Source: Candidatus Saccharimonadota bacterium
GTDB lineage: Bacteria > Patescibacteriota > Saccharimonadia > Saccharimonadales > AQU-01
Assembly: GCA_018499905.2 (NCBI GenBank)
Contig: JAHBAU020000037.1
Coordinates: 1 to 38,058 of the forward strand
Reading direction: 5' to 3'
Length of the DNA stretch: 38,058 nt
Positions 13,584 through 23,318 of the stretch are shown in pieces. Every line of letters starts with the position of its first letter. Within the stretch, counting starts at the first letter, position 1. The notes beneath the pieces are model-generated. The model saw nothing but the letters and a program-made list of their open reading frames with translations, was not told the DNA's origin and did no database searches. A program made the translations under genes and the position numbers.

Positions 13584-14099
13584 TTAAACGTCAGAATAAG
13601 CCCTATTTAGCCATCCCTTTAAGAACACTTTCTCTTGTGGCTGGGCCTGAAATATAAGCCTGTAGTGGCCTGCGGCCTCTGATTTTAGTGCGGCATACAA
13701 ACTAGCTGGCTCTGCATAATTTACCGCATACAAAGTATTTGGGCCTAGGATGCCGTCTTGCCCAACATCGCGCCCGCTTGCAGCAAGGATTGCTCTTTGC
13801 AGGCACTTGTTAGCGTTTAATGCGCCCATATTCACCGCTAAGTCAAATACCTTGCCAGCAATTTTCTGGCTAGCAATCATGTTGTATTTGTTTTTATCCC
13901 AGAACTCTTTGCGATAAATAGCTACCGCCATATCACGCGTTAGAAGCTTGATATCAGCAGCTACGGCATCTGGCTTTATGGTTTTATAAAAATTTAAACT
14001 AATGCCGTAATTGGTAATGCCGCCATTGTCAGCGGGATTATTTACCAAGCCACCTTCATTTTTTAATACCGCGCTAATAGCTAGCTCAAAGGCCGCCAT
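13584..14099 (-). CDS. Endolysin, GH108-type lysozyme
   Basis: A 171-residue muramidase that would cleave host peptidoglycan at lysis. The catalytic signature KNEGGLVNNPADNGGITNYG is at residues 13-32, with Glu15 as the expected acid. The body contains AVAIYRKEFWDKNKYN and DLAVNMGALNANKCLQRA. A C-terminal peptidoglycan-binding-like segment (GQDGILGPNTLYAVN) matches the PG-binding_3 partner usual in this family. The length is normal. There is no signal peptide, so it needs a holin. It follows the 67-residue gene within a few bases. Confidence 0.92.
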   Translation of the reverse strand: MAAFELAISAVLKNEGGLVNNPADNGGITNYGISLNFYKTIKPDAVAADIKLLTRDMAVAIYRKEFWDKNKYNMIASQKIAGKVFDLAVNMGALNANKCLQRAILAASGRDVGQDGILGPNTLYAVNYAEPASLYAALKSEAAGHYRLIFQAQPQEKVFLKGWLNRAYSDV

Positions 14100-14102
14100 T
14101 AA

Positions 14103-14306
14103 CTAGACCATCTCGCCGCTAGCAACGCCCGCGTCCACTACCACTTCGCCCTCTAGCGGCTCAGCAGCAGCCTTAGCTTTTAACAGCCCTAGCAACTCTT
14201 GGCTCTCGGTTAAACGACCAATTAACATATTGTGATTACCAGCGCTTTGCTCTGATGCTTTGGTTAATTCCGCTACGCGCTTTTCTAGCTCTGCAATCAT
14301 ATCCAT
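14103..14306 (-). CDS. Small coiled-coil protein ahead of the endolysin
   Basis: A 67-residue protein. The ATG at 14306 follows AAGGA and is preferred over an upstream in-frame start at 14372 that lies in the promoter region. It is a heptad-patterned helix (MIAELEKRVAELTKASEQS, then MLIGRLTESQELLGLLKAKA) ending in an acidic, flexible tail. There is no membrane segment, so it is not a holin. It is the first gene of the lysis cassette. Its function is unknown. Confidence 0.65.
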   Translation of the reverse strand: MDMIAELEKRVAELTKASEQSAGNHNMLIGRLTESQELLGLLKAKAAAEPLEGEVVVDAGVASGEMV

Positions 14307-14343
14307 ATTTAAATCCTTAAGTGAAACAATTACCTTTGAGCTT

Positions 14344-14376
14344 TTGATTGTAATGGTATTCAATGTCAACAATCAA
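14344..14376 (-). promoter_or_regulatory. Inverted repeat and possible promoter of the lysis cassette
   Basis: TTGATTGT (14344-14351) and ACAATCAA (14369-14376) form a perfect 8-bp inverted repeat 17 bases apart. Read leftward, TTGATT (14371-14376), 18 bases and TACAAT (14347-14352) make a fair promoter built from the same arms, about 40 bases upstream of the 14306 start. A regulator binding the repeat would control lysis timing; that is inference. Confidence 0.45.
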
Positions 14377-14422
14377 GGATGCCCGCCAAATCAACTCATT
14401 ATCTGACGGACATCATAAGGCG

Positions 14423-15583
14423 CTACTTAGTTATAATATAGTTAAAAGTTCCAGCACCTATATCAACGGTACTAGTGACCACAAAACTACCGTTGCCAGG
14501 AACAATTTTAACCACTTGCCCTGCATTGGTTTGAGTCGCCCAGTTACCAACAACGTTGCTGCCTGTTGTACAGAATGCATCGGTAAACGATTGAGCTGCC
14601 GCGCCACCTGCTGCTGCTGCTCCGGCTACTGACTTCATCACAAATGGAGTGGTTGTCGCAGCAAGGCCGCCAGTTGCCGCGCCAATATCAGCAATTGTGT
14701 AAACAGTTGCTTGCCCGTGGGCTGCGTTTGAAATAGTTACATCTGTGTTGCCAGTGTTTGCTACCGCAACTAATTTTAGCGAACCACGTGCTGCTGTTGA
14801 TGGGAACGAGCTGACAGTACCGGCAGCTCCAGACGAGCCTGCAACTAAGTTACCTGCAGTTGCCGTAATGTTACCAGTTGTTGCGGTCACGCCTGTGCCA
14901 GCGGTGACAGTTGTGCCAGCGGCAACCGAGCCTAGAGTTGCTGCGATATTACCGGCGGCAGCGGTTATGTTGCCTAGCGTTAAAGCTAGTGAACCAGTTG
15001 CAATTGTCTGCGTGGTCGCATTGTTGGTTAAAAGAATGCTAGATGCAGTTTGTCCGCCGTCTGGAATTGTGATTGTGCGCGCTGCTGCTTGCGCTGCATT
15101 AGTTAAAACCAGCGCGGTATTTCCGGTGTTTGCAACCGCAGTTATTTCAAAATAACCACGCGATGCGGTTGCTGAATAACTACGCAGTGTGCCAGCAGTT
15201 CCGCTCAATCCTGCATAAATGCCGCCGCCGTTAATAATGTTTATGCCATTAGCGGTTGATAAGTTTCCGCCTGTGGTCGTGGCATACACAATGTGATTAG
15301 CAACAGTTGGCAGCACTATTGCTTCAGAGCCAGCGGCAGCCTGTAACGTGATTACTCCAGTTGATACTGCAACTGAAATTTGCAACAACACCGCGCCCTG
15401 ATCTGTTGTTTGTACCATCGCCATTTGATATTTAGAAAATACATTGCCATAAACAGGAATTACTTTGTTTAAATAGCTAGCAGCAGTAACAGTGGCTAGC
15501 GTGTCATCAGTATTGATATATAGTAGTGATGGCTTTGCATCTGCTAGTCCGGTTGTAGGAAATATTATTCCTTTTACGCTCAT
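14423..15583 (-). CDS. Low-complexity tail fibre-like protein
   Basis: A 386-residue Ala/Thr/Gly-rich protein. A unique N-terminus (residues 1-55, GIIFPTTGLADAKPSLLYIN) is followed by two copies of a domain of about 60 residues (ASRGYFEITAVANTGNTALV and ARGSLKLVAVANTGNTDVTI). Between them is a short-period repeat (GNITAAAGN, GSVAAGTTVTAG, GNITATAGN), typical of trimeric fibre shafts. The C-terminus is unique. It is the last tail gene before the lysis cassette. A minor fibre or decoration protein is likely. It has a good AAGGAGAG ribosome site. Confidence 0.7.
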   Translation of the reverse strand: MSVKGIIFPTTGLADAKPSLLYINTDDTLATVTAASYLNKVIPVYGNVFSKYQMAMVQTTDQGAVLLQISVAVSTGVITLQAAAGSEAIVLPTVANHIVYATTTGGNLSTANGINIINGGGIYAGLSGTAGTLRSYSATASRGYFEITAVANTGNTALVLTNAAQAAARTITIPDGGQTASSILLTNNATTQTIATGSLALTLGNITAAAGNIAATLGSVAAGTTVTAGTGVTATTGNITATAGNLVAGSSGAAGTVSSFPSTAARGSLKLVAVANTGNTDVTISNAAHGQATVYTIADIGAATGGLAATTTPFVMKSVAGAAAAGGAAAQSFTDAFCTTGSNVVGNWATQTNAGQVVKIVPGNGSFVVTSTVDIGAGTFNYIITK

Positions 15584-15609
15584 TTGTTACTCTCCTTATT
15601 AAAAAACTA

Positions 15610-15975
15610 TTAAATTAAATCAACGCTCGCATCCGCTATTGCGGATGTATCGTATTCATCCACCATAGGATATTTTTTCTTAATCACTTCACGAATCTTT
15701 TGCAAAGCTTTGGCGTCCTCTGGACGATTTTCGACCACCATTTCCCATAAGCATACAACCATTTGATTAATACTGGGATATTCAGCATTTCTTTTTTGTA
15801 TATATTTTATTTTCTCATCTTCAACTGCTAATTCTCTTAGCGCAACCTCTACTTCTTCTATAGTAGGCTTAGGTAAATCATTATGAATAATTAATGAATT
15901 ATAATCCTCGCCTGTAACGGAGAAAACCAATTCCGGAAACTTGTGACGTAATGCTCGGCATAAATTAGAACTCAA
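15610..15975 (-). CDS. Small protein among tail-fibre genes
   Basis: A 121-residue protein. It starts at a TTG that overlaps the preceding stop (TTGA), with GGAG 8 bases upstream. It begins SSNLCRALRHKFPELVFSVT and GEDYNSLIIHND, then a PTIEEVEVALRELA helix. That resembles small phage proteins carried beside fibres, possibly assembly chaperones of the XkdW kind, but I am not certain. The C-terminal half is helical (AKALQKIREVIKKKY). Unlike its neighbours it is rich in Glu and Lys, so it is probably not itself a fibre. Confidence 0.6.
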   Translation of the reverse strand: MSSNLCRALRHKFPELVFSVTGEDYNSLIIHNDLPKPTIEEVEVALRELAVEDEKIKYIQKRNAEYPSINQMVVCLWEMVVENRPEDAKALQKIREVIKKKYPMVDEYDTSAIADASVDLI

Positions 15976-16424
15976 GATGCTATCTCCATTAATACAATAT
16001 CAAAATTAGATGAGGTGATTGTAACGCGACTAAAAGCTGAATAATGCTGAAATTTATAAGCCGTAGCTGATTGCGAACCAGGGGCATCTACAAAATTATA
16101 ATTACATACAAATTGACTGCCATTACCGGCAGTGTTGTTGGCGCAAGTAATCTGCGAATATGGCGAACCACCTATTGTAGTCACCCCCCGCAAGCACTGA
16201 AAATAGCCAACGGTATTGGCCACAGCATAAGGTACGCTCATATAAAAGGTGGCCGCCACTATTATCTTGCTGCTGGTGTAATGCGGTGCAATTACAGCAA
16301 TTGCGCCGGTAATGTCTACAGCTGTAGAGCTATTAGTAGAACTGCCACCGCCGTTTACATAAACAATCTGCACTATGTTTCCTAGGGCTTTTTGACCAAC
16401 TGAACTAAATGCACTATTACTCAT
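15972..16424 (-). CDS. Jelly-roll-like tail protein, paralogue 2
   Basis: A 150-residue beta-rich protein. It shares with its upstream neighbour the start MSNSAF, then VQIVYVNGGGS, a STAVDITG segment, YFQCLRGVTTIGGSPYS, ATAYKFQHYSA and the end NFDIVLMEIAS. The two are tandem duplicates with roughly half their residues conserved by eye. The compact beta pattern with a conserved C-terminal strand looks like a small receptor- or carbohydrate-binding jelly roll. Start and previous stop overlap as TAATG. Confidence 0.65.
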   Translation of the reverse strand: MSNSAFSSVGQKALGNIVQIVYVNGGGSSTNSSTAVDITGAIAVIAPHYTSSKIIVAATFYMSVPYAVANTVGYFQCLRGVTTIGGSPYSQITCANNTAGNGSQFVCNYNFVDAPGSQSATAYKFQHYSAFSRVTITSSNFDIVLMEIAS

Positions 16425-16882
16425 TAGGCCACTATCTCCATTAATACAATATTCATGTTAGAGGTAGTAATGGTTGGCGCATTAGCGCTACCATAATGCT
16501 GAAATTTATACGTAGTGGCTGAAGTTGTAGCAGGATTGTCAACATAGATATATCCGGAGGCAGAATCGGTAACACAAGAACCAGAGCTTAATAACGCCCC
16601 AACTAGCGCATAAGGGGTTCCACCAATAATAGTTGAAGTCCTTACGCATTGAAAATAACCGCTAGTTGCTTGCGCAACAATTGCTCCGACATCATTATAC
16701 CAAGTTGCCCAAACTAGAATCTTATTCGAAGCCGAAGTTGGCGTAATAGTAGTTGAGCTACCGGTGATATCCACCGCAGTGGTACTAGAGGTAGCACTTC
16801 CGGCGCCATTATTGTAAATCACCTGCACGACGCTACCAGTTAATGATGCTGTGCCTGAAACCGTGAATGCACTATTGGACAT
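16424..16882 (-). CDS. Jelly-roll-like tail protein, paralogue 1
   Basis: A 152-residue beta-rich protein, paralogue of the next gene downstream (MSNSAF, VQVIYNNGAGS, TTAVDITG, YFQCVRTSTIIGGTPYA, TTYKFQHYGS, MNIVLMEIVA). The second of two adjacent ATGs (16882) has better spacing from AGGGG. It follows a 61-residue tail-type gene with overlap. The variable parts between the conserved strands are where the two copies differ, as expected for binding loops. Confidence 0.65.
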   Translation of the reverse strand: MSNSAFTVSGTASLTGSVVQVIYNNGAGSATSSTTAVDITGSSTTITPTSASNKILVWATWYNDVGAIVAQATSGYFQCVRTSTIIGGTPYALVGALLSSGSCVTDSASGYIYVDNPATTSATTYKFQHYGSANAPTITTSNMNIVLMEIVA

Positions 16883-17057
16883 CATTAACCCCTGTGTCGT
16901 AATTAACCTCAGTAATTAAAACGCCCTCTTCTTTGTCTTTTAGATAGCGTCGATAATCACCATTATCTAAATCAGCTGGAATCCAGGCACCATCTGGCAG
17001 CCTATGAATTAATTGTCTGCCGCCAGCTATTACATGTTCATAAGTATAGTTACTCAT
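16872..17057 (-). CDS. Small tail-associated protein
   Basis: A 61-residue protein. The segment GAWIPADLDNGDYRRYLKDKEEG follows the common phage pattern Ile-Pro-x-Asp-x-x-Asn-x-Asp-Tyr-x-x-Tyr-Leu. That pattern is found in small proteins and fibre C-termini near tail genes. The rest is a short strand-rich start (TYEHVIAGGRQLIHRL). It lies between the adhesin triplet and the jelly-roll pair and overlaps the latter. The precise role is unknown; an assembly helper is plausible. Confidence 0.6.
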   Translation of the reverse strand: MSNYTYEHVIAGGRQLIHRLPDGAWIPADLDNGDYRRYLKDKEEGVLITEVNYDTGVNDVQ

Positions 17058-17066
17058 ATAAGCCCC

Positions 17067-18392
17067 TTAAACTAAACCACGCTCTAAAATGTATTGATAA
17101 GCCATGCTATCACCAATTGCAGCCCCCGCCACCCCTGAACCGCCTAAACGTACCGAGTTATTAGTTAACAACGTAGTTGGAGCGCCACCGGCTTGTGCAG
17201 AGCGCGTCACATTATATGCGCGCCCCGCGGTGGCCCCTGCTGGGTTGTAAGTGGTTAGGCCGGTGGTTGATGGCACCATCATTCGTTGTAATTGATAAAC
17301 AATACCATTGCTAGCGGTTGCCCCTGCCACCGTTGCTGGGGTGTATAGCTCGCCATTACCAAGGCCCGGATTATCTACCGGAGCCACGCTGTACAAGAAA
17401 GTCTTTTGATAATAGAACTGGCAAGACTTTAGCTGCTGGGCAAAACTTTTGCGCTGGAACGATGTTGCCTGTGGGGCAATCTCTAGCTGCACGTCAGTGA
17501 TAAAGAAACTATCATCAGCCCCAGCCGTTCCTGTTGGTGCCATAGTAAACTGTATAGCTAACTGGGTAACTGTGGAGCCTAAGGTTGAACTGCTGGCTGT
17601 GAAACTGGTCAAGGTAGTGCTCAATGTTACCGAGGTTGATATAGGGCTCGCACTTCCTGTGTATGCCCCGTTTATACCGCTAGTAAAGCCTGTTCCGGTA
17701 CCAGAATAAACCGTAACGCTCAATAACGAACTAGTTGGCGAGTAGTTGGCACCACACTTGGCTTTAAAAGATAGCGTTACCACGTTCCCTGCCGCCCCAG
17801 TGCAAGCATCAAACACAATAGATTGACAGAAAGCTACGTTACCTGTTCCGGTTTGGCCGTTATTGCGCTGCACCTTGGCTAACCAAGAACCAGAGGTGGC
17901 CCCAGCCGTTTGGGTGACGGTAAATGCCTGATTAGTGCCAGTTGCTAGCTGCCACATATCAGCGGTATAAGCAGTGGTTGATGCTGCAACTGCAATGGCT
18001 GCAGCCCCGCCAGCGCCTCTCTGCCACACCTGCATGTCACCATTTATTGCTAAATTATTGCCAGTAATACTAGCTGGTAAATCCACGGCTATAGTGCCGC
18101 TACTGGTAACGGCAGAACCGGTTACCGTTAACGTGGAGCTGGAGACTGCAACGCTAGTAACCAAACTGTTGGTAGCCCATTTTACCCCAGCGCTTTGCGC
18201 AGAGTCGGCGGTTAATGACTGACCATTGGTGCCAACTGCCAGGCGAATATTATTAGTGCCATCTCGCACAACAATATCGCCCTTAGTGGTTAGGGGCGAT
18301 AAATTATTAAACGCGGCAGCTGCGGTCGTAGCATTCGTGCCGCCTTGCGCGATAGTTAGTGTAGTGCTGGTATTGGCTATATTAATTGTCAT
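17067..18392 (-). CDS. Tail adhesin paralogue 3 of 3
   Basis: A 441-residue protein with the plan of its two upstream neighbours. An N-terminal fibre repeat is GGTNATTAAAAFNNLSPLTT, then KGDIVVRDGTNNIRLAVG and SLTADSAQSAGVKW. A jelly-roll-like domain follows ([42 protein letters not shown], then [20 protein letters not shown]). The C-terminal domain starts near FYYQKTF and is the most diverged of the group. Start and preceding stop overlap (TAATG), with GGAG in the last codons of the upstream copy. Confidence 0.8.
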   Translation of the reverse strand: MTINIANTSTTLTIAQGGTNATTAAAAFNNLSPLTTKGDIVVRDGTNNIRLAVGTNGQSLTADSAQSAGVKWATNSLVTSVAVSSSTLTVTGSAVTSSGTIAVDLPASITGNNLAINGDMQVWQRGAGGAAAIAVAASTTAYTADMWQLATGTNQAFTVTQTAGATSGSWLAKVQRNNGQTGTGNVAFCQSIVFDACTGAAGNVVTLSFKAKCGANYSPTSSLLSVTVYSGTGTGFTSGINGAYTGSASPISTSVTLSTTLTSFTASSSTLGSTVTQLAIQFTMAPTGTAGADDSFFITDVQLEIAPQATSFQRKSFAQQLKSCQFYYQKTFLYSVAPVDNPGLGNGELYTPATVAGATASNGIVYQLQRMMVPSTTGLTTYNPAGATAGRAYNVTRSAQAGGAPTTLLTNNSVRLGGSGVAGAAIGDSMAYQYILERGLV

Positions 18393-19711
18393 TATGTTAA
18401 CTCCGCAACCAAAGTTACATGATAGCTTGCGCGGTCGCCGGTAGTAGAGCCAGCATCACTGTTGCCGGTGACGGCTAATCCATAAAGGCTGGAGACCGCA
18501 ACTGTGCTAGAGGAAAAGTCAGCAGCAGTGGTAACGTTTCTTATCTGCGCATTGGCGGCCGATGGATTATACAAAGTGGCCGTTGGAGCAGCGCGCATAT
18601 AGTTAGGCAGCATCAGCATAGCGCCGGTGTTAAATGCATTGGCGGCCACCACTGATAAGCTTATTTCCCCGGTTCCGGTGCCCACGTTTTGCGCAGGGGC
18701 TGTGCCGTAATTAAAGCTCTTATAATAAAAAGCCTGGCACTGGTTTAGCTGCCAAGAATATGTGCGCCTTTGAAAATTAGTGGCTTTAGGGGCTATCTCC
18801 ACCTGGACATCGCCCAGATAATAACTATCATCTGCGCTAGCAATCCCCGTTGGGGTGTAGCTAAACTGCAAGGCAAGCTGGGTTACAGTTGAGCCGATAG
18901 TGGAACTTGTTGCACTAAAACTAGTTAAGGTGCTAGTTAATGTAACGGAGGTTGATACGGGGGTCGCGCTGCCTGTAAAAGCGCCATTAATCCCAGATAT
19001 ATCAGTTGAGCCAGTCCCAGTATAGAGCGTAACCGACAAGGCGCTGCCAGATGAGGAAAAATTAGCACCTGATTTGGCCTTAAAAGACACCGTAACAACA
19101 CTTCCTGCAATGCCTATGCACATGTCTCGTGGCAGGGACTGACAAAAGCGCATTGGATCTGTGCCAACTGCCGCATTATCTCTTTGCACCTTAGCTAAAT
19201 ATGAGCCACTGGTTGCGCCAGCAGTTTGGGTAACCGTTGAAGCACCCCCCGCCGCAGTAGAAATTTGCCACCTATCGGCCGTATAAGCAACAGTAGAAGC
19301 CGCAACTGAAATTGCCGCGCTACCATCCGCCCCTCTCTGCCATACTTGAAAATCACCATTTATCAATAAATTATTGCCAGTGATGCTCAGTGGAGCATTT
19401 ACCGTAATAGTGCCGGAGGTTGTAATTGGGCTACTAGCCACAGTCAAGTTGGTGCTGCTAATACCAGCACTAGTTACGGTCCCCGAGACGGTCGCCCATT
19501 TATTGCCAGTGGTTTGCGCGGAATCTGCCGTAAAAACAGCGCCATTGCTGCCCACAGCTAAACGGGTGTTAGTAGTGCTATAAGTTAACACGTCCCCCTT
19601 GGTTGTTAAGGGTGATAAATTATTAAAAGCAGTAGTTGCGGTTGTCGCATTGGTTCCACCATTGGCCACAGCTACCGGTATGTTAAAGTTACATTCGTTA
19701 TTGGTACTCAT
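18392..19711 (-). CDS. Tail adhesin paralogue 2 of 3
   Basis: A 439-residue protein. The same three parts are present: fibre repeat ([36 protein letters not shown]), jelly roll (NLLINGDFQVWQRGADGS, YTADRWQIS, VVTVSFKAKSGANFS, ASADDSYYLGDVQVEIAP) and C-terminal domain (QCQAFYYKSFNYGTAPAQNV, SAANAQIRN). It starts MSTNNECNF, unlike the other two copies (MTIN). Its ATG overlaps the upstream TGA. The upstream gene's last codons GCGGAGTTAACATGA supply its ribosome site, an arrangement copied in the next gene pair. Confidence 0.8.
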   Translation of the reverse strand: MSTNNECNFNIPVAVANGGTNATTATTAFNNLSPLTTKGDVLTYSTTNTRLAVGSNGAVFTADSAQTTGNKWATVSGTVTSAGISSTNLTVASSPITTSGTITVNAPLSITGNNLLINGDFQVWQRGADGSAAISVAASTVAYTADRWQISTAAGGASTVTQTAGATSGSYLAKVQRDNAAVGTDPMRFCQSLPRDMCIGIAGSVVTVSFKAKSGANFSSSGSALSVTLYTGTGSTDISGINGAFTGSATPVSTSVTLTSTLTSFSATSSTIGSTVTQLALQFSYTPTGIASADDSYYLGDVQVEIAPKATNFQRRTYSWQLNQCQAFYYKSFNYGTAPAQNVGTGTGEISLSVVAANAFNTGAMLMLPNYMRAAPTATLYNPSAANAQIRNVTTAADFSSSTVAVSSLYGLAVTGNSDAGSTTGDRASYHVTLVAELT

Positions 19712-21024
19712 GTTAACTCCGCATCGGCTGTGTAGTGAAATATAGCTCGACCATTAACTGCGCTGCCTGCAGCAGATGTACCGGTGACTGCAAAACCACC
19801 GCGGCTAACAGTAGCGGTAGTTGAGCCGGTATAGTCGGCCGCCGCTGTTTGATCATTAATCTGTGCGTTGGCGGCAGTTGGGTTATACAAGGTTATAGTT
19901 GGTGTTGCCCGCATAGTGCTAAAAAAACCAAAATAGTGTGAATTCTGAGTAACCGCTCCAGCCCTGGCGTTTTCAAAAGCTAGGTGACCTGAAGATGTGC
20001 CGACGTTTTGCGCAGGTGCGGTATTGTAGTTAAAAGATTTTTGGTAAAACGGCAAACAAGCCAGCTGCTCTTGCTCAAAAGATTTATTTTGAAACTTGGT
20101 AGCTTGCGGTGATTGCTCTAACTGTAACTGCAACACAGTTACACTATCATCGGCCCCCGCCGTGCCAGTTGGGGTAAACTGAACATAAACCGCCAGTTGC
20201 GTAACAGATGCGCCAAGGGTGCCGGTGGAGACTGAAAAGCTTTGTACCGTAGTAGATAGTGTTATCGAGCTTGTGGCCTCTAAGGTTGCACCCGTGAAAC
20301 CGGTTGAGAGCTGAGAGACGTCGGTTGAACCGGTGCCACTATAAATTGAAATCACTGCTAGCGAACTAGTTGGCGAGTAATTAGCCCCGCATTTAGCCTT
20401 TAACGAAAAAGTTACCACGTTCCCAGCTGACCCTATGCACATATCTCGTGTTAGAGACTGCGCCAAGGTTATGGTGCCTGTTCCGGTTTGGCCGTTGTTA
20501 CGCTGCATTTTAAGCGTGTAGATATTGTTAACAGTACCTAACTGCAAAGACACCGTAGATGCCTGATTAGCCCCGCAGCTAAATTGCCATCTGTCAGCGG
20601 TATACTGCGTAGTGGACGCTGAAATGCTAAAACTGGCGCTATTACGCACGCCCCGCTGCCAAATCCACAGCGTGCCGTTAGCCAACATATTGTTGCCAGC
20701 CACGCTAATTGGCGTATCAATGGTTATGGTGCCAGAGGTGGTTATCGGTGTGCTAGCAATGGTTAAATTAGTGCTGGTGATGCCAAAGCTTGTAACGGTG
20801 CCAGCGGCGGCATAATTTAAACCCGATGCCTGGGTAGAGTCAGCAATTAATACCGTGGTATTGGCCCCAACGGCCACCCTCGCATTAGTGGTAGTGTAAC
20901 CCGCCACGTCCCCCTTGGTAGTTAACGGCGATAGCGCGTCAAACGCATTGGTGGTTGTAGCCTGCCCTGTTGCGCCATTAGCAATTGCAATTGGGTTGCT
21001 AAAATTAGCCGGATTAATTGTCAT
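19708..21024 (-). CDS. Tail adhesin paralogue 1 of 3
   Basis: A 438-residue protein. Fibre repeat ([20 protein letters not shown]), jelly roll ([52 protein letters not shown]) and C-terminal domain ([31 protein letters not shown], then [20 protein letters not shown]). The C-terminal end is close to that of copy 2 and of the spike at 23757-25871. These are likely alternative or co-assembled receptor-binding proteins. The start overlaps the stop of the long fibre gene (ATGA). Confidence 0.8.
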   Translation of the reverse strand: MTINPANFSNPIAIANGATGQATTTNAFDALSPLTTKGDVAGYTTTNARVAVGANTTVLIADSTQASGLNYAAAGTVTSFGITSTNLTIASTPITTSGTITIDTPISVAGNNMLANGTLWIWQRGVRNSASFSISASTTQYTADRWQFSCGANQASTVSLQLGTVNNIYTLKMQRNNGQTGTGTITLAQSLTRDMCIGSAGNVVTFSLKAKCGANYSPTSSLAVISIYSGTGSTDVSQLSTGFTGATLEATSSITLSTTVQSFSVSTGTLGASVTQLAVYVQFTPTGTAGADDSVTVLQLQLEQSPQATKFQNKSFEQEQLACLPFYQKSFNYNTAPAQNVGTSSGHLAFENARAGAVTQNSHYFGFFSTMRATPTITLYNPTAANAQINDQTAAADYTGSTTATVSRGGFAVTGTSAAGSAVNGRAIFHYTADAELT

Positions 21025-23312
21025 GCTGGTGTTAAGTTACCCCATGCTGTTTGGCCAACGAATGTGGTGTTGGCGGTAGTGCAAAGAATTTCCACGCAAT
21101 CATATCGATTGCTAGAAGCTAGCGTGCCAGCGCTAGAGGTGGCGCTGCTACCGGCATTAATTATCTGCCCGGTATTAGCTTGTATTATCCAGCCGCCTGA
21201 CGACTGGCCCGAGATTCTAAAATAAAATCCACGCTGGGTGGTGGCCGGAATAGTTAAAGTCACCAATGATGCGCCATTATCAATTATATACCCGGTTTGG
21301 TCCGCCACGGTTACTGAGCTAGATGCCACATTTACCCATGAGAATACCGTTGGCGTGCTAGGGATGACTTTGCCACGATAATTGTTAACGATAGCACCGG
21401 TGGTGCTATAGGCGACAAATAACGGCTTGGATATGTTGCCAATAGTTGTAGGCTCGGTTGCAGTATACGCGCCCGCAGTTGAGTCTGAAAGGAAATATAC
21501 TGTGCCAGCGGTTAGGCCAGAGAGGGTTGTTATTTGGCCGTTAGTTACCAGCGTGAAAGTATTGGCATCTACTATGACTGATATAACCCCTACCGATTCA
21601 GCGGTGGATGCGGCATCCGCCTTGGCCTTGGTGTAGGTGGAGCTGTTTAAATACACTACATCGCCGACGGCAAAACCATGTGCAGTTTGGCTAACGTTAA
21701 AACTGGTGGCAGCCCCGCTAGCAACGGTTGCCCAAGTCGCATCCCCACGCCAGAATGTGGTAGCCGAGGCTGAGGTGCCGGAGTTTAGGTTTGCAACTGG
21801 TAAATTGCCGGTCACGCCATTCGCCAGATTTACTTGCGCCCAAGCTGGATTATTAGTGGTGCCAGTGTTGGAGAGATAGCGTGTAGCGTTTGTATCTTTC
21901 GCCAAGGCGGTTAGTGTGTTAGCCGCTGAGGCGTATAACAAATCGCCCTGAGCGTAAGTGTCAGGGATGGTAAATGTTGAGTACACGTTATTGGTGCCAT
22001 CAGCACGAATCACTTTGCCAGCGCTACCTGATGCACTCGGGTAAGTTGGCGTAGACCAGCTAGGGGCCGCATTGCTGCCAGACTGTAGTACTTTTCCAGC
22101 GGTCGCGGTGCTAGCTAATAATGCAAAGGCTGCAGCAGTAGAATAAACAATTGCGCCATTATCGGCCACCAAACTAGCATTGGTGCCACCGCGAGCTAAA
22201 GATAGCTGGCCTGTCCAACCAGCGGTAATTGAGGTTGCCTGTAGCAGAGCGGTCGTAGGCGAGCCGCCCAAGGTTAAGGTTACGTTAGTATCGTCAACCT
22301 TAGTTAACGCGGCTGGAGTCACTGCCGGAATACTCTGCCAACTCGGCAACACCGCCGCGCCATTTGAAGTTAAGACTTGACCCGTAGTGCCAACCCCGGA
22401 TACGTTTTGGAAAGCACCGGTAGCTGTAGTGCCAGCACAAATTACGCTGTAGGCGGTAAATGTAGTATTAGCTGTGCCCCCATATTGGACCTCCAGTGGT
22501 GTAGTTAATCCTATAGTTGGAGTTGCCCCGCCAGTGCTAGTTATTGGCGCGGTGACACTAATAGAAGTTACTGGAGCCGTACCGCTACTGGCCGCGGTTA
22601 TGCGCCCATAGGCGTCTACCGTTAAAGAAGTATTGGTATAAGAGGCCGGAGTTACCGCCGTGACTGCCAAATCAAAAGTTGGGTCCCCCGCCAGGCCAGT
22701 TGGATTAGTTATAGTTATGCGCGAACTAGAGCCTGTAGCTAGCGTTCTAGAATTTAATACCCCAGTAGCTGTAGTGTTTGCTAGAAATCCTGTGGATAAA
22801 CCGGAGAGAGGTATGCTATTTGGTGCACTAGCTGTTTCGTTAGTCTTGGTGATATAGGTTAAATTTGCTAAAGCACCACCAGCAGCCGAGGTCCAAGCCA
22901 GTGTTAATGGGTCATACCATTCAAACAAGCCAGATGTAGTATTAACTCGGGTATCCCCTGCCACACCAGCTGGCCGCTGCCCTGTAGTACCAGAGGGAAT
23001 GGTAAACGCCGTAGTGCCCGACACTTTTACCTGACCAGTTAAACCGCGTCCAGACAAAGACAGGTCAACGTTAGTATCGCCGCCGGTTGCAGCAATTAAC
23101 GCCGGATTGCCAGAGGATGCGCTAGTGAAAGTTACATAGTTGGTGTTGGTGCCGCCCCCCGGAGTCCAGCCCAGCAGGTAATTACCGGCTGAATCTTTAA
23201 TGCCAGTACCGGGGAAATCAAACTGGTAGTTTAGGCTGTTACGTAAGCCTACAACTATGTCATCCACCCGCGCTTCATCGCCGGTCGTGAACTGGTCAAA
23301 CTTTACTGACAT
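21021..23312 (-). CDS. Long tail fibre protein
   Basis: A 763-residue beta-rich fibre. N-terminal attachment-like segment: [20 protein letters not shown], then [15 protein letters not shown] common fibre motif follows ([33 protein letters not shown]). The middle is a series of short repeats ([37 protein letters not shown], each with a following GQVL or GKVL strand). The C-terminal domain has [20 protein letters not shown] and [11 protein letters not shown]. It precedes the three adhesin paralogues in the same operon and probably forms the shaft or a longer fibre. Confidence 0.8.
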   Translation of the reverse strand: MSVKFDQFTTGDEARVDDIVVGLRNSLNYQFDFPGTGIKDSAGNYLLGWTPGGGTNTNYVTFTSASSGNPALIAATGGDTNVDLSLSGRGLTGQVKVSGTTAFTIPSGTTGQRPAGVAGDTRVNTTSGLFEWYDPLTLAWTSAAGGALANLTYITKTNETASAPNSIPLSGLSTGFLANTTATGVLNSRTLATGSSSRITITNPTGLAGDPTFDLAVTAVTPASYTNTSLTVDAYGRITAASSGTAPVTSISVTAPITSTGGATPTIGLTTPLEVQYGGTANTTFTAYSVICAGTTATGAFQNVSGVGTTGQVLTSNGAAVLPSWQSIPAVTPAALTKVDDTNVTLTLGGSPTTALLQATSITAGWTGQLSLARGGTNASLVADNGAIVYSTAAAFALLASTATAGKVLQSGSNAAPSWSTPTYPSASGSAGKVIRADGTNNVYSTFTIPDTYAQGDLLYASAANTLTALAKDTNATRYLSNTGTTNNPAWAQVNLANGVTGNLPVANLNSGTSASATTFWRGDATWATVASGAATSFNVSQTAHGFAVGDVVYLNSSTYTKAKADAASTAESVGVISVIVDANTFTLVTNGQITTLSGLTAGTVYFLSDSTAGAYTATEPTTIGNISKPLFVAYSTTGAIVNNYRGKVIPSTPTVFSWVNVASSSVTVADQTGYIIDNGASLVTLTIPATTQRGFYFRISGQSSGGWIIQANTGQIINAGSSATSSAGTLASSNRYDCVEILCTTANTTFVGQTAWGNLTPA

Positions 23313-23318
23313 TTAGCC

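Noticed and set aside
14745-15155. Long open frame on the + strand opposite the fibre genes (and similar ones at 17449-18222 and 21427-22857)
   Set aside because: These are shadows of Ala/Thr/Val-rich fibre genes. They have no ribosome sites, and their products are Val/Pro/Ala-rich artefacts.
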